Position numbers and translations under genes: made by a program. From NCBI RefSeq assembly GCF_001625575.1, contig NZ_AUXV01000026.1, positions 1 to 64,000 of the forward strand: a DNA stretch of 64,000 bases, in the 5' to 3' direction. This DNA is from Pseudoalteromonas luteoviolacea S2607. GTDB lineage: Bacteria > Pseudomonadota > Gammaproteobacteria > Enterobacterales > Alteromonadaceae. The notes under the pieces were generated by a model. That model was not told the origin of the DNA and did not search any database. It saw only the letters and a list, made by a program, of their open reading frames with translations. The number at the start of each line of letters is the position of its first letter. Positions within the stretch are counted from its first letter, which is position 1. Shown piece after piece: positions 18,822 to 27,955 of the stretch.

Positions 18822-20630
18822 GTGCAATTAAAACAATCACTTTTATTTTTTAAAACAGCCGCGGTTGGTTCTGCTTTGGTTATTATGATTGTCAGTTGGG
18901 TATTGTATGTGCAACTGCAACAAACACGAGAGCTTAATGACCGGCTGTTCATGCTGCAAACGCAAATACAACGTTTACTTGATCAGGAGGAACGCTTTCT
19001 TATCGAGAGACAAAGAGAGAGCTTAAAATCTATAGAAGATCTGAGATTCGCCTATAAAGACAGTTACAGCCAATTATTAAATATGTTGGTTTCTCACGAT
19101 CGTGACCTTGATCTGTTATTTAAATTAGATGAAGAGGTCAAGCGCTTCACTTTAAAGTATGAGCAATTAGCGTCTATGCAGGCTCTGCTAGGTTACGACA
19201 AAAGTGAGGGGGTATATGGCAATTTTCGTCGACAGGCACACGCGTTGCAAGATATAGCTAAGTCAACGAATCACCCTCAGTTAGAAATATTAATTCTGGA
19301 GCTTAGGCGCAGAGAAAAAGATTTTTTACTTAGACTAGACCCGAGCTATTTGTTGATGCATCAAGAGTTATTGGTTAACACTAAAGCACTTATTCGCGAG
19401 CAATTCCCTGATAAGTCGGCTCAGTTGCTTTCTACGCTAAAGCAATACGATCAAGGCTTTAATACGTATATAAACGTACTAAAGCGTCAAGGTTTAGATC
19501 ACAGTCAAGGTGTGCGAGCTGAATTACACGATTTAAAATTGTCTATTCGCGGTCATTTTGAAGTAGTGTCCAAGCAGCTATTTAATCAATCTCTAGATAA
19601 AAAGCAGCAGCTTATTTTAGCTTGCTTATCGGTCATTGTGTTTATTAGTTGCTGTAGTCTTTTTCTTTTGTATATGCTTAACAGCCGAATCTCTGAGCAT
19701 ATTATCGCGATTAGCCGCGTGTTAAAAAAAGTGGCAAAACATGAAGACTTTTCGCTTAGAGTCGATATACAAGGTGAGGACGAAATAGCACAGATTGCCC
19801 ATTATTTGGATGATTTGCTGGCGTTTATTGAAACATTATTAGATCGACTAACGGCTGCACAGCAACGTCTAATAGAAGAAGCAAAAATGGCCAGCTTAGG
19901 GAATATGGTGAGTGGTTTTGCGCATGAACTTAATACGCCTCTAGGCGTTGCTATTACCAGCCAGTCGCTTCTGAAAGAGCAAGTTGAGACTTTAAAAAAA
20001 GACCTCGAGTCTGGTCAATTACAAAAACACACCTTAACCCACCTGATTAACGAAGCTGAAACTGCACTTTATTTACTAGAAAATAACTTGCATAGAACGG
20101 CTTCTTTAATCAATGATTTTAAGAAAGTGTCTGTTCAGCAAGAATATGACGATGTACAAGAGTTTAATTTAAAAGCGTTGGTGGAAGGGGTGTTTGACTG
20201 CTATCAACATGAATTGCAGGCACCTGGCTATCACGTAGATTTGGAAATTCCCGAAAGTTTAATTCTCAATAGTTACCCCAATGTATTTGTACAAATACTT
20301 ACTTACAGTCTCAACAATAGCATTCAGCACGGTAAAAATAAGGACAGAACACTTAATATTGTTGTTTCAGCACTGGTAGTAAATGAATATATCCATGTAT
20401 ATATCAAAGATGATGGCAATGGTATTGATAAGGAGTTGTTGCCCGTCATATTCGAACCATTTATTACGACTCAAAGAAACCAAGGTGGGATAGGGCTGGG
20501 CTTAAGTATTATTTATAACCTAGTTACGCAAAAGCTAAAAGGGGAAGTTAAAATACAAAGCCCCGCACATGGCGGGGCTTGTTTGCATATTATTTTAGCT
20601 AATACGCCATTTGAGCTAAAAGAGCATTAA
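18822..20630 (+). CDS. Orphan sensor histidine kinase
   Basis: A membrane-bound sensor kinase of 602 residues from GTG 18822; TTG 18753 is an alternative, and neither has a good ribosome site. Transmembrane helix 1 spans about residues 9-30. A helical periplasmic sensor region of about 230 residues follows, then helix 2 at about 265-290 and a HAMP-like linker (SRVLKKVAKHEDFSLRVDIQGEDEI). The HisKA H-box is GFAHELNTPLGV, with the phosphorylated His at 368. The ATPase domain has the N-box NNSIQHGKN, DDGNGID and GGIGLGLSI. No response regulator is adjacent, so its partner and signal are unknown. Its last codons overlap the stop of the convergent DUF885 gene. Confidence 0.88.
   Translation: MQLKQSLLFFKTAAVGSALVIMIVSWVLYVQLQQTRELNDRLFMLQTQIQRLLDQEERFLIERQRESLKSIEDLRFAYKDSYSQLLNMLVSHDRDLDLLFKLDEEVKRFTLKYEQLASMQALLGYDKSEGVYGNFRRQAHALQDIAKSTNHPQLEILILELRRREKDFLLRLDPSYLLMHQELLVNTKALIREQFPDKSAQLLSTLKQYDQGFNTYINVLKRQGLDHSQGVRAELHDLKLSIRGHFEVVSKQLFNQSLDKKQQLILACLSVIVFISCCSLFLLYMLNSRISEHIIAISRVLKKVAKHEDFSLRVDIQGEDEIAQIAHYLDDLLAFIETLLDRLTAAQQRLIEEAKMASLGNMVSGFAHELNTPLGVAITSQSLLKEQVETLKKDLESGQLQKHTLTHLINEAETALYLLENNLHRTASLINDFKKVSVQQEYDDVQEFNLKALVEGVFDCYQHELQAPGYHVDLEIPESLILNSYPNVFVQILTYSLNNSIQHGKNKDRTLNIVVSALVVNEYIHVYIKDDGNGIDKELLPVIFEPFITTQRNQGGIGLGLSIIYNLVTQKLKGEVKIQSPAHGGACLHIILANTPFELKEH
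20551..20580 (-). terminator. Terminator for the DUF885 gene inside the kinase 3' end
   Basis: AAGCCCCGC (20558-20566) pairs with GCGGGGCTT (20572-20580) around a five-base loop. On the minus strand the stem is followed by TTTGTATTTT, a usable U-tract. It sits about 50 bp past the DUF885 stop, within the coding sequence of the opposing kinase. Confidence 0.75.
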
Positions 20631-22456
20631 CTCTTTTTACTCGCTACCCATTCATCAACGAATTGCTCAAGCACATTCAGTGGTACTGGACCATTTTTAA
20701 GTACAACATCGTGGAATTGGCGAATATCGAACTTGTCACCAAGTTCTTTTTTCGCGTCTTCACGAAGCTCAATGATCTTGTTCATACCAATCTTATATGC
20801 CGTCGCTTGGCTAGGCATAACGATATGGCGTTCAACCATTTTTACTGCGTCTGATTTCGCGTTTGGCGTGTTGTTGACGTAGTAATCAATCCCTTCTTGA
20901 CGGGTCCACTTCATAGCGTGGATACCAGTATCAACAACTAGGCGACAAGCACGCCACAACTCCATGGCTAAACGACCAAAGTCTGAGTATGGATCTTCAT
21001 ATAGGCCCATTTCTTTAGGTACAAGTTCTGAGTATAAGCCCCAACCTTCAACGTAGGCTGTATAACGACCAAACTTACGGAATTTAGGCATGTTCTCTAG
21101 CTCTTGCGCAATGGCAATTTGCATGTGGTGACCAGGGATCCCTTCGTGATAAGCAAGCGCTTCCATTTGGTAGGTTGGCATAGCTTCCATATCGTACAAG
21201 TTAGCGTAGTAAATACCTGGGCGTGAGCCATCAGGAGAAGGCTGTTGATAGAATGCTTTACCAGCCGCTTTTTCACGGAATGCTTCAACACGTTTAACTA
21301 TCATGTCCGCTTTTGGCTTAACAATGAATAACTCATCTAAACGAGATTTCATGTTATCGATCATTGCCGTTGCGTCTGCCAAGTACTTGGCTTTGCCTTC
21401 TTCTGTGTTTGGTAAATAGAATTGCTTGTCATCACGCATAAACTGCATGAAGGCTTTTAAATCACCTTTGAAGCCGACTTTCTCTTTGATTTCGCGCATT
21501 TCATCATGAATTCTCGCAACTTCTTTTAAGCCAATTTTATGAATTTGCTCAGCTGTTAAATCCGTTGTCGTTGTGCGTTTAAGCGCATTGTTAAAGAATT
21601 TATCGCCATCTTTAAACTTCCATACACCATCGCGAGTATCAGCACGCTTCTCTAGTTTATGCAAGTAGCTGATTAGTTTGCTGTAAGATGGCTTTACGGC
21701 ACTCGTTAGCGCTTCGTTTGCTTCTGAAATTAGTGCGTCTTTTTCGCTTTGAGCAATTTCGAGTTTAGTTACTTTGCGCTTGAAGTCCGCTAGGATAGCT
21801 GAATCATCACCACTGCTAAATGGCGCACCTTTGATGATATTTTTGCTTGACTCGATTACGTGAGGGAAAACAAATTTCGGAGCAATGATTCCCATGTCTG
21901 CACGAGTTTCTAACCCTTCGATCAGCTGGTCAAATACCTTAGGCACACCATTTAAGCGCGAGATATATGCTTTAGCATCTTTTACATCGCTAATTTGGTG
22001 TTGGTTGATTAAGAATGCTGGCACCATAGAGTGAGTACCATACATTTGATTGACCGGGTATGAGTAGTGACGCCATTTAAAGTCAGCGATTTCGTTTTCT
22101 AAACTTTGCTTGAATAAGTCGTAGCTCACTTGAGTATTTGCATCTAACTTGCTGCGATCGATAGCATTAACTGCCATCAAATCTTTTTTAGTTAGTGCTA
22201 GGTCCTCTAGCTCTCTCTCTTCAGACTCGTCATCCCACTTATCATAGTCAGTCTTAATACCGAGGTAAGTTTGGTAGATTGGACTGCGCATTACGCTTCT
22301 GTTGAAAGACTCATCAAACAGTGTATTAGCTTTTTCGACTTCACTCTGAACAACTTGTTGGACTGCAGTTACAGGTTTTGGTTGCTCTGCCGTTTGTTGA
22401 CAGCCCGCAAGCAATACCGTCGATATTGCTGCAGCGACAATGGTAAGTTTACGCAT
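20627..22456 (-). CDS. DUF885 family lipoprotein, putative metallopeptidase
   Basis: A 609-residue lipoprotein. The signal peptide ends in the lipobox LLAGC, with Cys at about residue 19. The family signature HEGIPGHH lies at about residues 437-444, an HExxH-like zinc site with an extra His, preceded by YQMEALAY. The long helical body is typical of DUF885 proteins, which resemble M3/M32-type gluzincin peptidases. They probably cleave peptides in the periplasm, but substrates are unknown. The stop overlaps that of the convergent kinase by three bases. It is probably monocistronic. Confidence 0.88.
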   Translation of the reverse strand: MRKLTIVAAAISTVLLAGCQQTAEQPKPVTAVQQVVQSEVEKANTLFDESFNRSVMRSPIYQTYLGIKTDYDKWDDESEERELEDLALTKKDLMAVNAIDRSKLDANTQVSYDLFKQSLENEIADFKWRHYSYPVNQMYGTHSMVPAFLINQHQISDVKDAKAYISRLNGVPKVFDQLIEGLETRADMGIIAPKFVFPHVIESSKNIIKGAPFSSGDDSAILADFKRKVTKLEIAQSEKDALISEANEALTSAVKPSYSKLISYLHKLEKRADTRDGVWKFKDGDKFFNNALKRTTTTDLTAEQIHKIGLKEVARIHDEMREIKEKVGFKGDLKAFMQFMRDDKQFYLPNTEEGKAKYLADATAMIDNMKSRLDELFIVKPKADMIVKRVEAFREKAAGKAFYQQPSPDGSRPGIYYANLYDMEAMPTYQMEALAYHEGIPGHHMQIAIAQELENMPKFRKFGRYTAYVEGWGLYSELVPKEMGLYEDPYSDFGRLAMELWRACRLVVDTGIHAMKWTRQEGIDYYVNNTPNAKSDAVKMVERHIVMPSQATAYKIGMNKIIELREDAKKELGDKFDIRQFHDVVLKNGPVPLNVLEQFVDEWVASKKS

Positions 22457-22620
22457 GTTTTACCCTTTTTATTTTCTGTATTAAGAGGTTATCTTGTTAT
22501 TTACATTGAGACCCATCAGCTCATTGTAGGTCATTATATGAGTTGCGACGAATTTCAATTGGATTGTGAGACCAATTACAAATATAGATTAATGTAAAAA
22601 TCGCTCTAATGTACCTTAAA

Positions 22621-23757
22621 CTAGACAAACAATTCTAGCAGGTCATTTAAATATCTATGGCCTTTATTTGTTACAAACCATGAATCTTTACGCTCTTCCA
22701 ACAAGCCAGAGCTAATGGCCTGTGTAAGCTGGTTTTCTATGTCGCTCAAAGCAAGGCCTGTATAATCTATAAAGTCCTGTTTAGAAGTTGCTTCTACCAA
22801 CCGAAAAGTATTCATAAAAAATTCGAAAGGCCTGTCTGCGGCTTCAACGTGCCAGCTATCGTAAAGGTAGGGCTTGGTTAAATCCATATACCCCCTAGGA
22901 TGCTTTACTTTGACAGTACGACGTATTTGATTTTGCTCAGGCAAGGTGATTTTTCCATGTGCGCCACACCCAATGCCGAGGTAATCACCAAACCGCCAGT
23001 AGTTGAGGTTGTGTTTGCACTGTAAGCCTGCTTTAGCGTAGCCAGATATTTCATACTGAATGTAACCGTGTTGCTTCAAGAGCGCTTGTCCAGCTTCTTG
23101 GATAGCCCATAGAGTTTCATCTTCAGGAAGCTTGGGAGGCTTTGACGCAAACTGTGTATTTGGTTCTATGGTTAATTGGTACCAAGACAGGTGAGGGGGA
23201 GCCAACTCAATAACACGTGTTAAGTCGCTCATCGCGTCTTCTAGCGATTGATTTGGCAAACCATGCATGAGATCCATATTGAAGCTATTGAGGCCGGCAT
23301 CATGCGCTTCAGAAGCTGCATTGATCGCTTCTTGTTCACCATGAATACGGCCCAATGCTTTCAGTTTGTCACTTTGTAAGCTTTGCACACCAATGGATAT
23401 TCGGTTAATACCCGCTTTAACGTAGTGCTTGAAGCGGTCGCTTTCAACCGTACCTGGATTTGCTTCGAGCGTGATCTCGATGCCATCTTCGAAGCCAATG
23501 AGTGCTTCAATCTGTTGAAGAAGATAAACATATGCGTCTCCTGACAACAAACTTGGCGTGCCGCCGCCGACAAATATGCTGTGTAACTTTCGTCCTTGAA
23601 CCAAATGCAAGTCAGCTTTGAGGTCATCGAGTAGGTGCTGAATATATTCCTGCTCAGGAATTGTGCCCTTTTGGCTATGACTGTTGAAATCGCAGTAAGG
23701 GCATTTTTGCACGCACCACGGTACGTGCACATATAAACTTAACGGAGGGAGGTTCAC
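22621..23757 (-). CDS. hemW: Radical SAM heme chaperone HemW
   Basis: A 378-residue radical SAM protein. Cys15, Cys19 and Cys22 in VPWCVQKCPYCDF bind the 4Fe-4S cluster, and FVGGGTPSLL follows. The C-terminal HemN-like domain (LNYWRFGDYLGIGCGAHGK) is present. The first Cys has CxxxCxxC spacing without the extra Cys needed for coproporphyrinogen oxidation, which favours HemW, a heme-insertion chaperone, over true HemN. Its ATG overlaps the rdgB stop by four bases, the conserved rdgB-hemW coupling. Confidence 0.93.
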   Translation of the reverse strand: MNLPPLSLYVHVPWCVQKCPYCDFNSHSQKGTIPEQEYIQHLLDDLKADLHLVQGRKLHSIFVGGGTPSLLSGDAYVYLLQQIEALIGFEDGIEITLEANPGTVESDRFKHYVKAGINRISIGVQSLQSDKLKALGRIHGEQEAINAASEAHDAGLNSFNMDLMHGLPNQSLEDAMSDLTRVIELAPPHLSWYQLTIEPNTQFASKPPKLPEDETLWAIQEAGQALLKQHGYIQYEISGYAKAGLQCKHNLNYWRFGDYLGIGCGAHGKITLPEQNQIRRTVKVKHPRGYMDLTKPYLYDSWHVEAADRPFEFFMNTFRLVEATSKQDFIDYTGLALSDIENQLTQAISSGLLEERKDSWFVTNKGHRYLNDLLELFV

Positions 23758-24347
23758 AGTTTGCTCTTAAAGTGGGACAAAAGTTGTTGCAAAGCTTGCC
23801 CTCTATGGCTTATCGCATTTTTTTCCTGTTTAGTGAGCTCTGCGGCCATACGGTTTAGAGATTTGACCCAAAAGACAGGATCATAACCAAAACCTTGGTC
23901 ACCGTGTTGTTCAGTCGCTATTTCACCTTCCCAACTTGCTTGGCAGATAATCGGAGTAGGATCGTTTTCATGCTGCATATAAACCAAGACACACCAGAAC
24001 CTTGCGCTGCGATTTGGGGTGGAGCCTAAATCACTGAGTAGTTTATCGATATTATCCTGATCGCTTGCACCTGAACCAGCGTACCGAGCGGAATATACCC
24101 CTGGGGCACCTTGCAGCGCATCTACCTCTAACCCCGAATCATCAGCTATAGCGGGTAACCCTGTTTCTTTAGCTGCATGGCGCGCTTTTATGATGGCATT
24201 TTCGACAAAGGTTGTTCCAGTTTCAGCTACGTTAGATACACTGAATTGACTCTGTGGTAAAACTTCAATATTGAGCGATTCTAGCATTGCGCCGAGCTCT
24301 TTGACCTTGCCTTGGTTACCTGTGGCAAGCACGATTTTGTTTGTCAT
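23754..24347 (-). CDS. rdgB: dITP/XTP pyrophosphatase RdgB
   Basis: A 197-residue Ham1-family enzyme that hydrolyses non-canonical dITP, ITP and XTP to keep them out of DNA. The N-terminal LATGNQGKVKELGAML, PAIADDSGLEVDAL, GVYSARYAG and GFGYDPVF motifs are all intact. It lies between the DUF4426 gene (5-bp gap) and hemW (overlap) in a tight minus-strand operon that begins at yggS or proC. Confidence 0.96.
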   Translation of the reverse strand: MTNKIVLATGNQGKVKELGAMLESLNIEVLPQSQFSVSNVAETGTTFVENAIIKARHAAKETGLPAIADDSGLEVDALQGAPGVYSARYAGSGASDQDNIDKLLSDLGSTPNRSARFWCVLVYMQHENDPTPIICQASWEGEIATEQHGDQGFGYDPVFWVKSLNRMAAELTKQEKNAISHRGQALQQLLSHFKSKL

Positions 24348-24352
24348 ATTAC

Positions 24353-24793
24353 TTAATCTACATAAAACTTTTGTTGAAACTGTAAAACGTGTTGTTCAGT
24401 GCCTTGTTGAATTTTCACATCAAAGCGGTAAACGTCTTCATTGTAGTAATTGAGTTGAGCGAGGTAGTAAATCGCATCACCTTCAACAACCTGCTTGAAC
24501 TCTAAATTTTGCCCGTTGCCCAATAAGTTTTTTGCAACACCAGCTATTTGCACTTGCTGTGCCGTTTTAACGCCGTCTTTAGCCAATACGGATATATTGA
24601 TCAGAGCTTTGTTATCTGCTCGGACAACGCCATAAGCTTTGGCAACATTAGGCTGAATAAATGTGGAAGGAAACGCGATGTAATGCACTTCCCAATTACC
24701 GAGTACTTTAAATTGACCGCCAGACTCAGTATTAGCAGCGTTAGCTGCCATACTGGTCATTAAAGCCAGCAGCATAGCGAATAAGATTCTCAT
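24353..24793 (-). CDS. DUF4426 secreted protein
   Basis: A 146-residue protein with a signal peptide MRILFAMLLALMTSMAANAA cleaved near residue 20, so it is periplasmic. ATG 24793 has AGAGGT upstream; the open frame to 24835 adds a tail that would spoil the signal peptide. The body (GNWEVHYIAFPSTFIQPNVAKAYGVVR) matches DUF4426, a beta-rich family found between yggT and rdgB in many Gammaproteobacteria. The function is unknown. Confidence 0.85.
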   Translation of the reverse strand: MRILFAMLLALMTSMAANAANTESGGQFKVLGNWEVHYIAFPSTFIQPNVAKAYGVVRADNKALINISVLAKDGVKTAQQVQIAGVAKNLLGNGQNLEFKQVVEGDAIYYLAQLNYYNEDVYRFDVKIQQGTEQHVLQFQQKFYVD

Positions 24794-24812
24794 GACTAAT
24801 ACCTCTTTGAGA

Positions 24813-25346
24813 TCAGTGTAGGAAGTCCATAACAAGTCGCTGTAAGAACATCATGCCAATCAGTACCACCATTATAGACAAATCTAGTCCGCCAAGTGGT
24901 GGAATTACTTTACGGATTGGTCTTAAAAGTGGCTCAGTGAGTTGCTCGAATACGGCTGCAACAGGGTTGTAGCCCTGTACGACCCAACTTAGTAATGCAC
25001 GGATAACCAAAATCCAAAATACTAAACTAAACGCTTCTTTTAGTACGGTTAGTAAGCCGCTAATAGCGACACCCGCAGCATCCCAATAGCCACCAAACAT
25101 CATCATTAGCACTGACACTTTGGCACAGGCGACGATAAACGCGAGAATCAGAGAGGCAATATCAAAGCCCCCGAGCCCAGGTACAACCTTTCGCAGTGGG
25201 TTTACAGCGAAGGAGGTTGCCTTAACAATTGCTTGGCTCAATGGGTTGTAAAAGTCGACACGTGCCCATTGCATCCAAAAACGCAACAATACAACCATCA
25301 AAAATAAATTGAACAAAGTTTCAATTAAAAAATGCATAGCACTCAT
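24813..25346 (-). CDS. yggT: YggT family membrane protein
   Basis: A 177-residue inner-membrane protein built of two YggT repeats (about residues 5-85 and 95-177). Each has a hydrophobic helix pair and the motif NPLRKVVPGLGG or LLRPIRKVIPPLGGLD. AAGGAA precedes the ATG. Family members are linked to osmotic or ion stress and, in some phyla, to division septum assembly; the precise role here is unknown. It follows proC with a nine-base gap. Confidence 0.92.
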   Translation of the reverse strand: MSAMHFLIETLFNLFLMVVLLRFWMQWARVDFYNPLSQAIVKATSFAVNPLRKVVPGLGGFDIASLILAFIVACAKVSVLMMMFGGYWDAAGVAISGLLTVLKEAFSLVFWILVIRALLSWVVQGYNPVAAVFEQLTEPLLRPIRKVIPPLGGLDLSIMVVLIGMMFLQRLVMDFLH

Positions 25347-25355
25347 GGTAATTCC

Positions 25356-26177
25356 TTAGATTTGTTTTTCCATTTCGTGTGCGCGAGCGATACAAGCGTC
25401 CATCGCTTCGGCAACTGTTTGTGGCAAATGACCGTCTTTCATAAACTCGATTGCAGCATGTGTGGTACCACCTTTTGAAGTGACATTGGCACGTAGCTGT
25501 TCAAGGCTAGTTTGCTCTTGAGATACTGCCATTTGTGCTGCACCTAGCGCGGTTTGCTGAACTAAACGTCTTGCTGTTTGCTCGTCAAACCCAAGCTGCT
25601 TAGCTTTTTCTTCGATAGACTGCATGAAAAGAAAGAAGTAGGCAGGCGACGATCCCGTTACGGCAATAATATCATTTATCTGTTCTTCTTTATTCAACCA
25701 GGTCGTAATGCCCGTTGCGCTAAATATTTTGTCAATGAATGCTTGTTGTTCCGAATCAATATCTTGGCTATATAAACCCGAGACACCCAACCCAACCAGT
25801 GAAGGTGTGTTAGGCATACATCTCACTACCTTAGTATCGCTGTTTAGCATTTCTTTTAAGCGGTTTATTGTGATACCAGCCGCCACAGATACAATCACTT
25901 TGTCTTTGAGGTCTAGATTGTGCTTTTCAAACGTAGCACATAGCTCGGCCATCATTTGTGGTTTGACAGATAATACAACGACATCAGCAGCATTAATTGC
26001 ACTGATATTGTCGCTGGTGGTGTTTACCCCAAAGTCAGCACTTACTTTTGCCAGTTTCTCTGGATTGCGGTTAGTCGCGATAATGTCCTGTGCTGCAAAT
26101 CCGCTTTTCAACATGCCACCGATAATGGCATAGCTCATGTTACCGGTACCGATAAATGCAATTGTTTTGTTAGACAT
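25356..26177 (-). CDS. proC: Pyrroline-5-carboxylate reductase
   Basis: A 273-residue enzyme for the last step of proline synthesis, reducing P5C with NAD(P)H. The Rossmann motif is FIGTGNMSYAIIGGML, and the next elements are VVLSVKPQMM, VRCMPNTPSLVGLG and the C-terminal dimerisation helix with TSKGGTTHAAIEFM. It lies 16 bp downstream of yggS and upstream of yggT, the usual gammaproteobacterial order. Confidence 0.96.
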   Translation of the reverse strand: MSNKTIAFIGTGNMSYAIIGGMLKSGFAAQDIIATNRNPEKLAKVSADFGVNTTSDNISAINAADVVVLSVKPQMMAELCATFEKHNLDLKDKVIVSVAAGITINRLKEMLNSDTKVVRCMPNTPSLVGLGVSGLYSQDIDSEQQAFIDKIFSATGITTWLNKEEQINDIIAVTGSSPAYFFLFMQSIEEKAKQLGFDEQTARRLVQQTALGAAQMAVSQEQTSLEQLRANVTSKGGTTHAAIEFMKDGHLPQTVAEAMDACIARAHEMEKQI

Positions 26178-26193
26178 GTGTTATGTGTGCCCT

Positions 26194-26877
26194 TTATTGT
26201 CTTTTACCAAAAATATCCGTGCCAATGCGAACCATTGTGGCTCCTGCGGCAACTGCCGGCTCTAGATCTCCACTCATTCCCATGGAAAGTGTATCTATTT
26301 GAGGATATTGGGCCTTTAGTTTATCAAAGCAATCTTTCATTTGCTGAAAATATTGCTTTTGTAACTCGGAATCGTCGGTTTTTGCTGTGATAGTCATGAG
26401 TCCGCGCAAGGTAAGTTGCTTTGATTCACTGATAAATTGCGCAAGCGCATCAAGCTCTGAAGGCCTGCAGCCAGATTTATTCTCATCATCGCTGATATTA
26501 ACTTGGATTAAAATATTAAGCGGTTTTAAGTTTGTCGGCCGTTGTTCATTGAGTCGCCTCGCGATTTTTAAACGGTCGACACTTTGTACCCAGCTAAAAT
26601 GCTCTGCAATGTGGCGTGATTTGTTCGACTGAATCGGGCCAATAAAATGCCATTCGATATCTCGAAGCTGTTTAAAATGCGAGACTTTATCAACCGCTTC
26701 TTGAACATAAGACTCACCAAATAAGCGCTGCCCAGCATCATAGGCTTGTTGAATCAACTCTATCGGTTTGGTTTTTGATACGGCAAGAAGTTGAACAGGA
26801 TCAGAAATTTGACCATTTTGTTCAGCTTTTGCGATGCGATCGTAGGCGTTATTTAGCCGTTCTGCTATTGTAACCAT
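26194..26877 (-). CDS. yggS: Pyridoxal phosphate homeostasis protein YggS
   Basis: A 227-residue PLP-binding alanine-racemase-like barrel. The PLP lysine is in LLAVSKTKPIE, and FGESYVQEAVDK, WHFIGPIQSNKSR and SMGMSGDLEPAVAAGATMVRIGTDIFG are conserved. ATG 26877 was chosen because MVTIAERLNNAYDRI aligns with the normal family start; ATG 26904 would add nine residues and leave almost no gap to pilT. It balances free PLP and affects amino-acid metabolism. It heads the proC operon and is divergent from pilT. Confidence 0.93.
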   Translation of the reverse strand: MVTIAERLNNAYDRIAKAEQNGQISDPVQLLAVSKTKPIELIQQAYDAGQRLFGESYVQEAVDKVSHFKQLRDIEWHFIGPIQSNKSRHIAEHFSWVQSVDRLKIARRLNEQRPTNLKPLNILIQVNISDDENKSGCRPSELDALAQFISESKQLTLRGLMTITAKTDDSELQKQYFQQMKDCFDKLKAQYPQIDTLSMGMSGDLEPAVAAGATMVRIGTDIFGKRQ

Positions 26878-26906
26878 ATTATTATTTGCTCGTTGTGGAG
26901 TCATAG

Positions 26907-27953
26907 ATGGATATTACTGAATTATTAGCCTTTAGTGTGCAACATAAAGCGTCGGATCTACACCTGTCTTCGGAGGTTTCACCGATGATCCGAGTAGACG
27001 GGGACGTTCGTCGCATAAACATTCCTGCTTTAGAAGCAAAGGATGTAAATAGCTTAATATACGATATTATGAATGATAACCAGCGTAAGGACTATGAGCA
27101 AAATCTTGAGGTAGATTTTTCGTTCGAAGTGCCTAATTTGGCGAGATTTCGTGTCAATGCTTTCAATTCAAGCAGGGGACCTGCCGCAGTTTTTCGTACT
27201 ATCCCAAGCCAAGTACTGACTTTAGAAGAGCTCGGTGCGCCAGATATATTTAAACAAATTGCTGAAAACCCTCGGGGGTTAGTGCTGGTTACAGGTCCTA
27301 CAGGTTCTGGTAAGTCAACGACGTTGGCAGCCATGGTTGATTACATAAATAGCAATAAACACCACCATATCCTCACCATTGAAGATCCAATTGAATTTGT
27401 GCACCAGAATCAACTTAGTTTAGTAAACCAGCGTGAAGTGCATCGTGACACGCATAGCTTTAATGCGGCGCTGCGCAGTGCGTTGCGTGAAGACCCTGAT
27501 GTTATCTTAGTCGGTGAATTACGTGATCTAGAAACGATTCGACTTGCAATGACTGCCGCCGAAACCGGTCACTTAGTATTTGGCACTTTGCACACCACTT
27601 CGGCACCTAAGACGATAGACCGTATCATTGACGTTTTTCCTGGAGAAGAAAAAGATATGGTGCGTTCGATGCTCTCAGAGTCTCTTCAGGCTGTTATTTC
27701 TCAAACCCTAGTGAAAAAAGTGGGGGGCGGACGGGTTGCAGCTCATGAAATTATGCTTGGTATACCAGCAATTCGAAACTTAATTCGTGAAGATAAAATT
27801 GCACAAATGTACTCAGCGATTCAAACCGGTGCATTACATGGCATGCAAACCATGGATCAGTGCTTAATGAACTTGGTTAATCACGGGCTGATTACAACAC
27901 AAGATGCTTACACGAAAGCACATGACAAGAATCAGTTTGGTAGTGGGTATTAA
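26907..27953 (+). CDS. pilT: Type IV pilus retraction ATPase PilT
   Basis: A 348-residue hexameric cytoplasmic ATPase that powers pilus retraction and twitching. It starts MDITELLAFSVQHKASDLHLSS. Walker A GPTGSGKST begins at residue 130, the Asp box and Walker B are in ALREDPDVILVGELRD, and GHLVFGTLHT follows. The C-terminal AIRNLIREDKIAQMYSAIQTG motif (the AIRNLIRE region) is characteristic of PilT. pilU follows after two bases. No other pilus genes are in the window. Confidence 0.97.
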   Translation: MDITELLAFSVQHKASDLHLSSEVSPMIRVDGDVRRINIPALEAKDVNSLIYDIMNDNQRKDYEQNLEVDFSFEVPNLARFRVNAFNSSRGPAAVFRTIPSQVLTLEELGAPDIFKQIAENPRGLVLVTGPTGSGKSTTLAAMVDYINSNKHHHILTIEDPIEFVHQNQLSLVNQREVHRDTHSFNAALRSALREDPDVILVGELRDLETIRLAMTAAETGHLVFGTLHTTSAPKTIDRIIDVFPGEEKDMVRSMLSESLQAVISQTLVKKVGGGRVAAHEIMLGIPAIRNLIREDKIAQMYSAIQTGALHGMQTMDQCLMNLVNHGLITTQDAYTKAHDKNQFGSGY

Positions 27954-27955
27954 TT

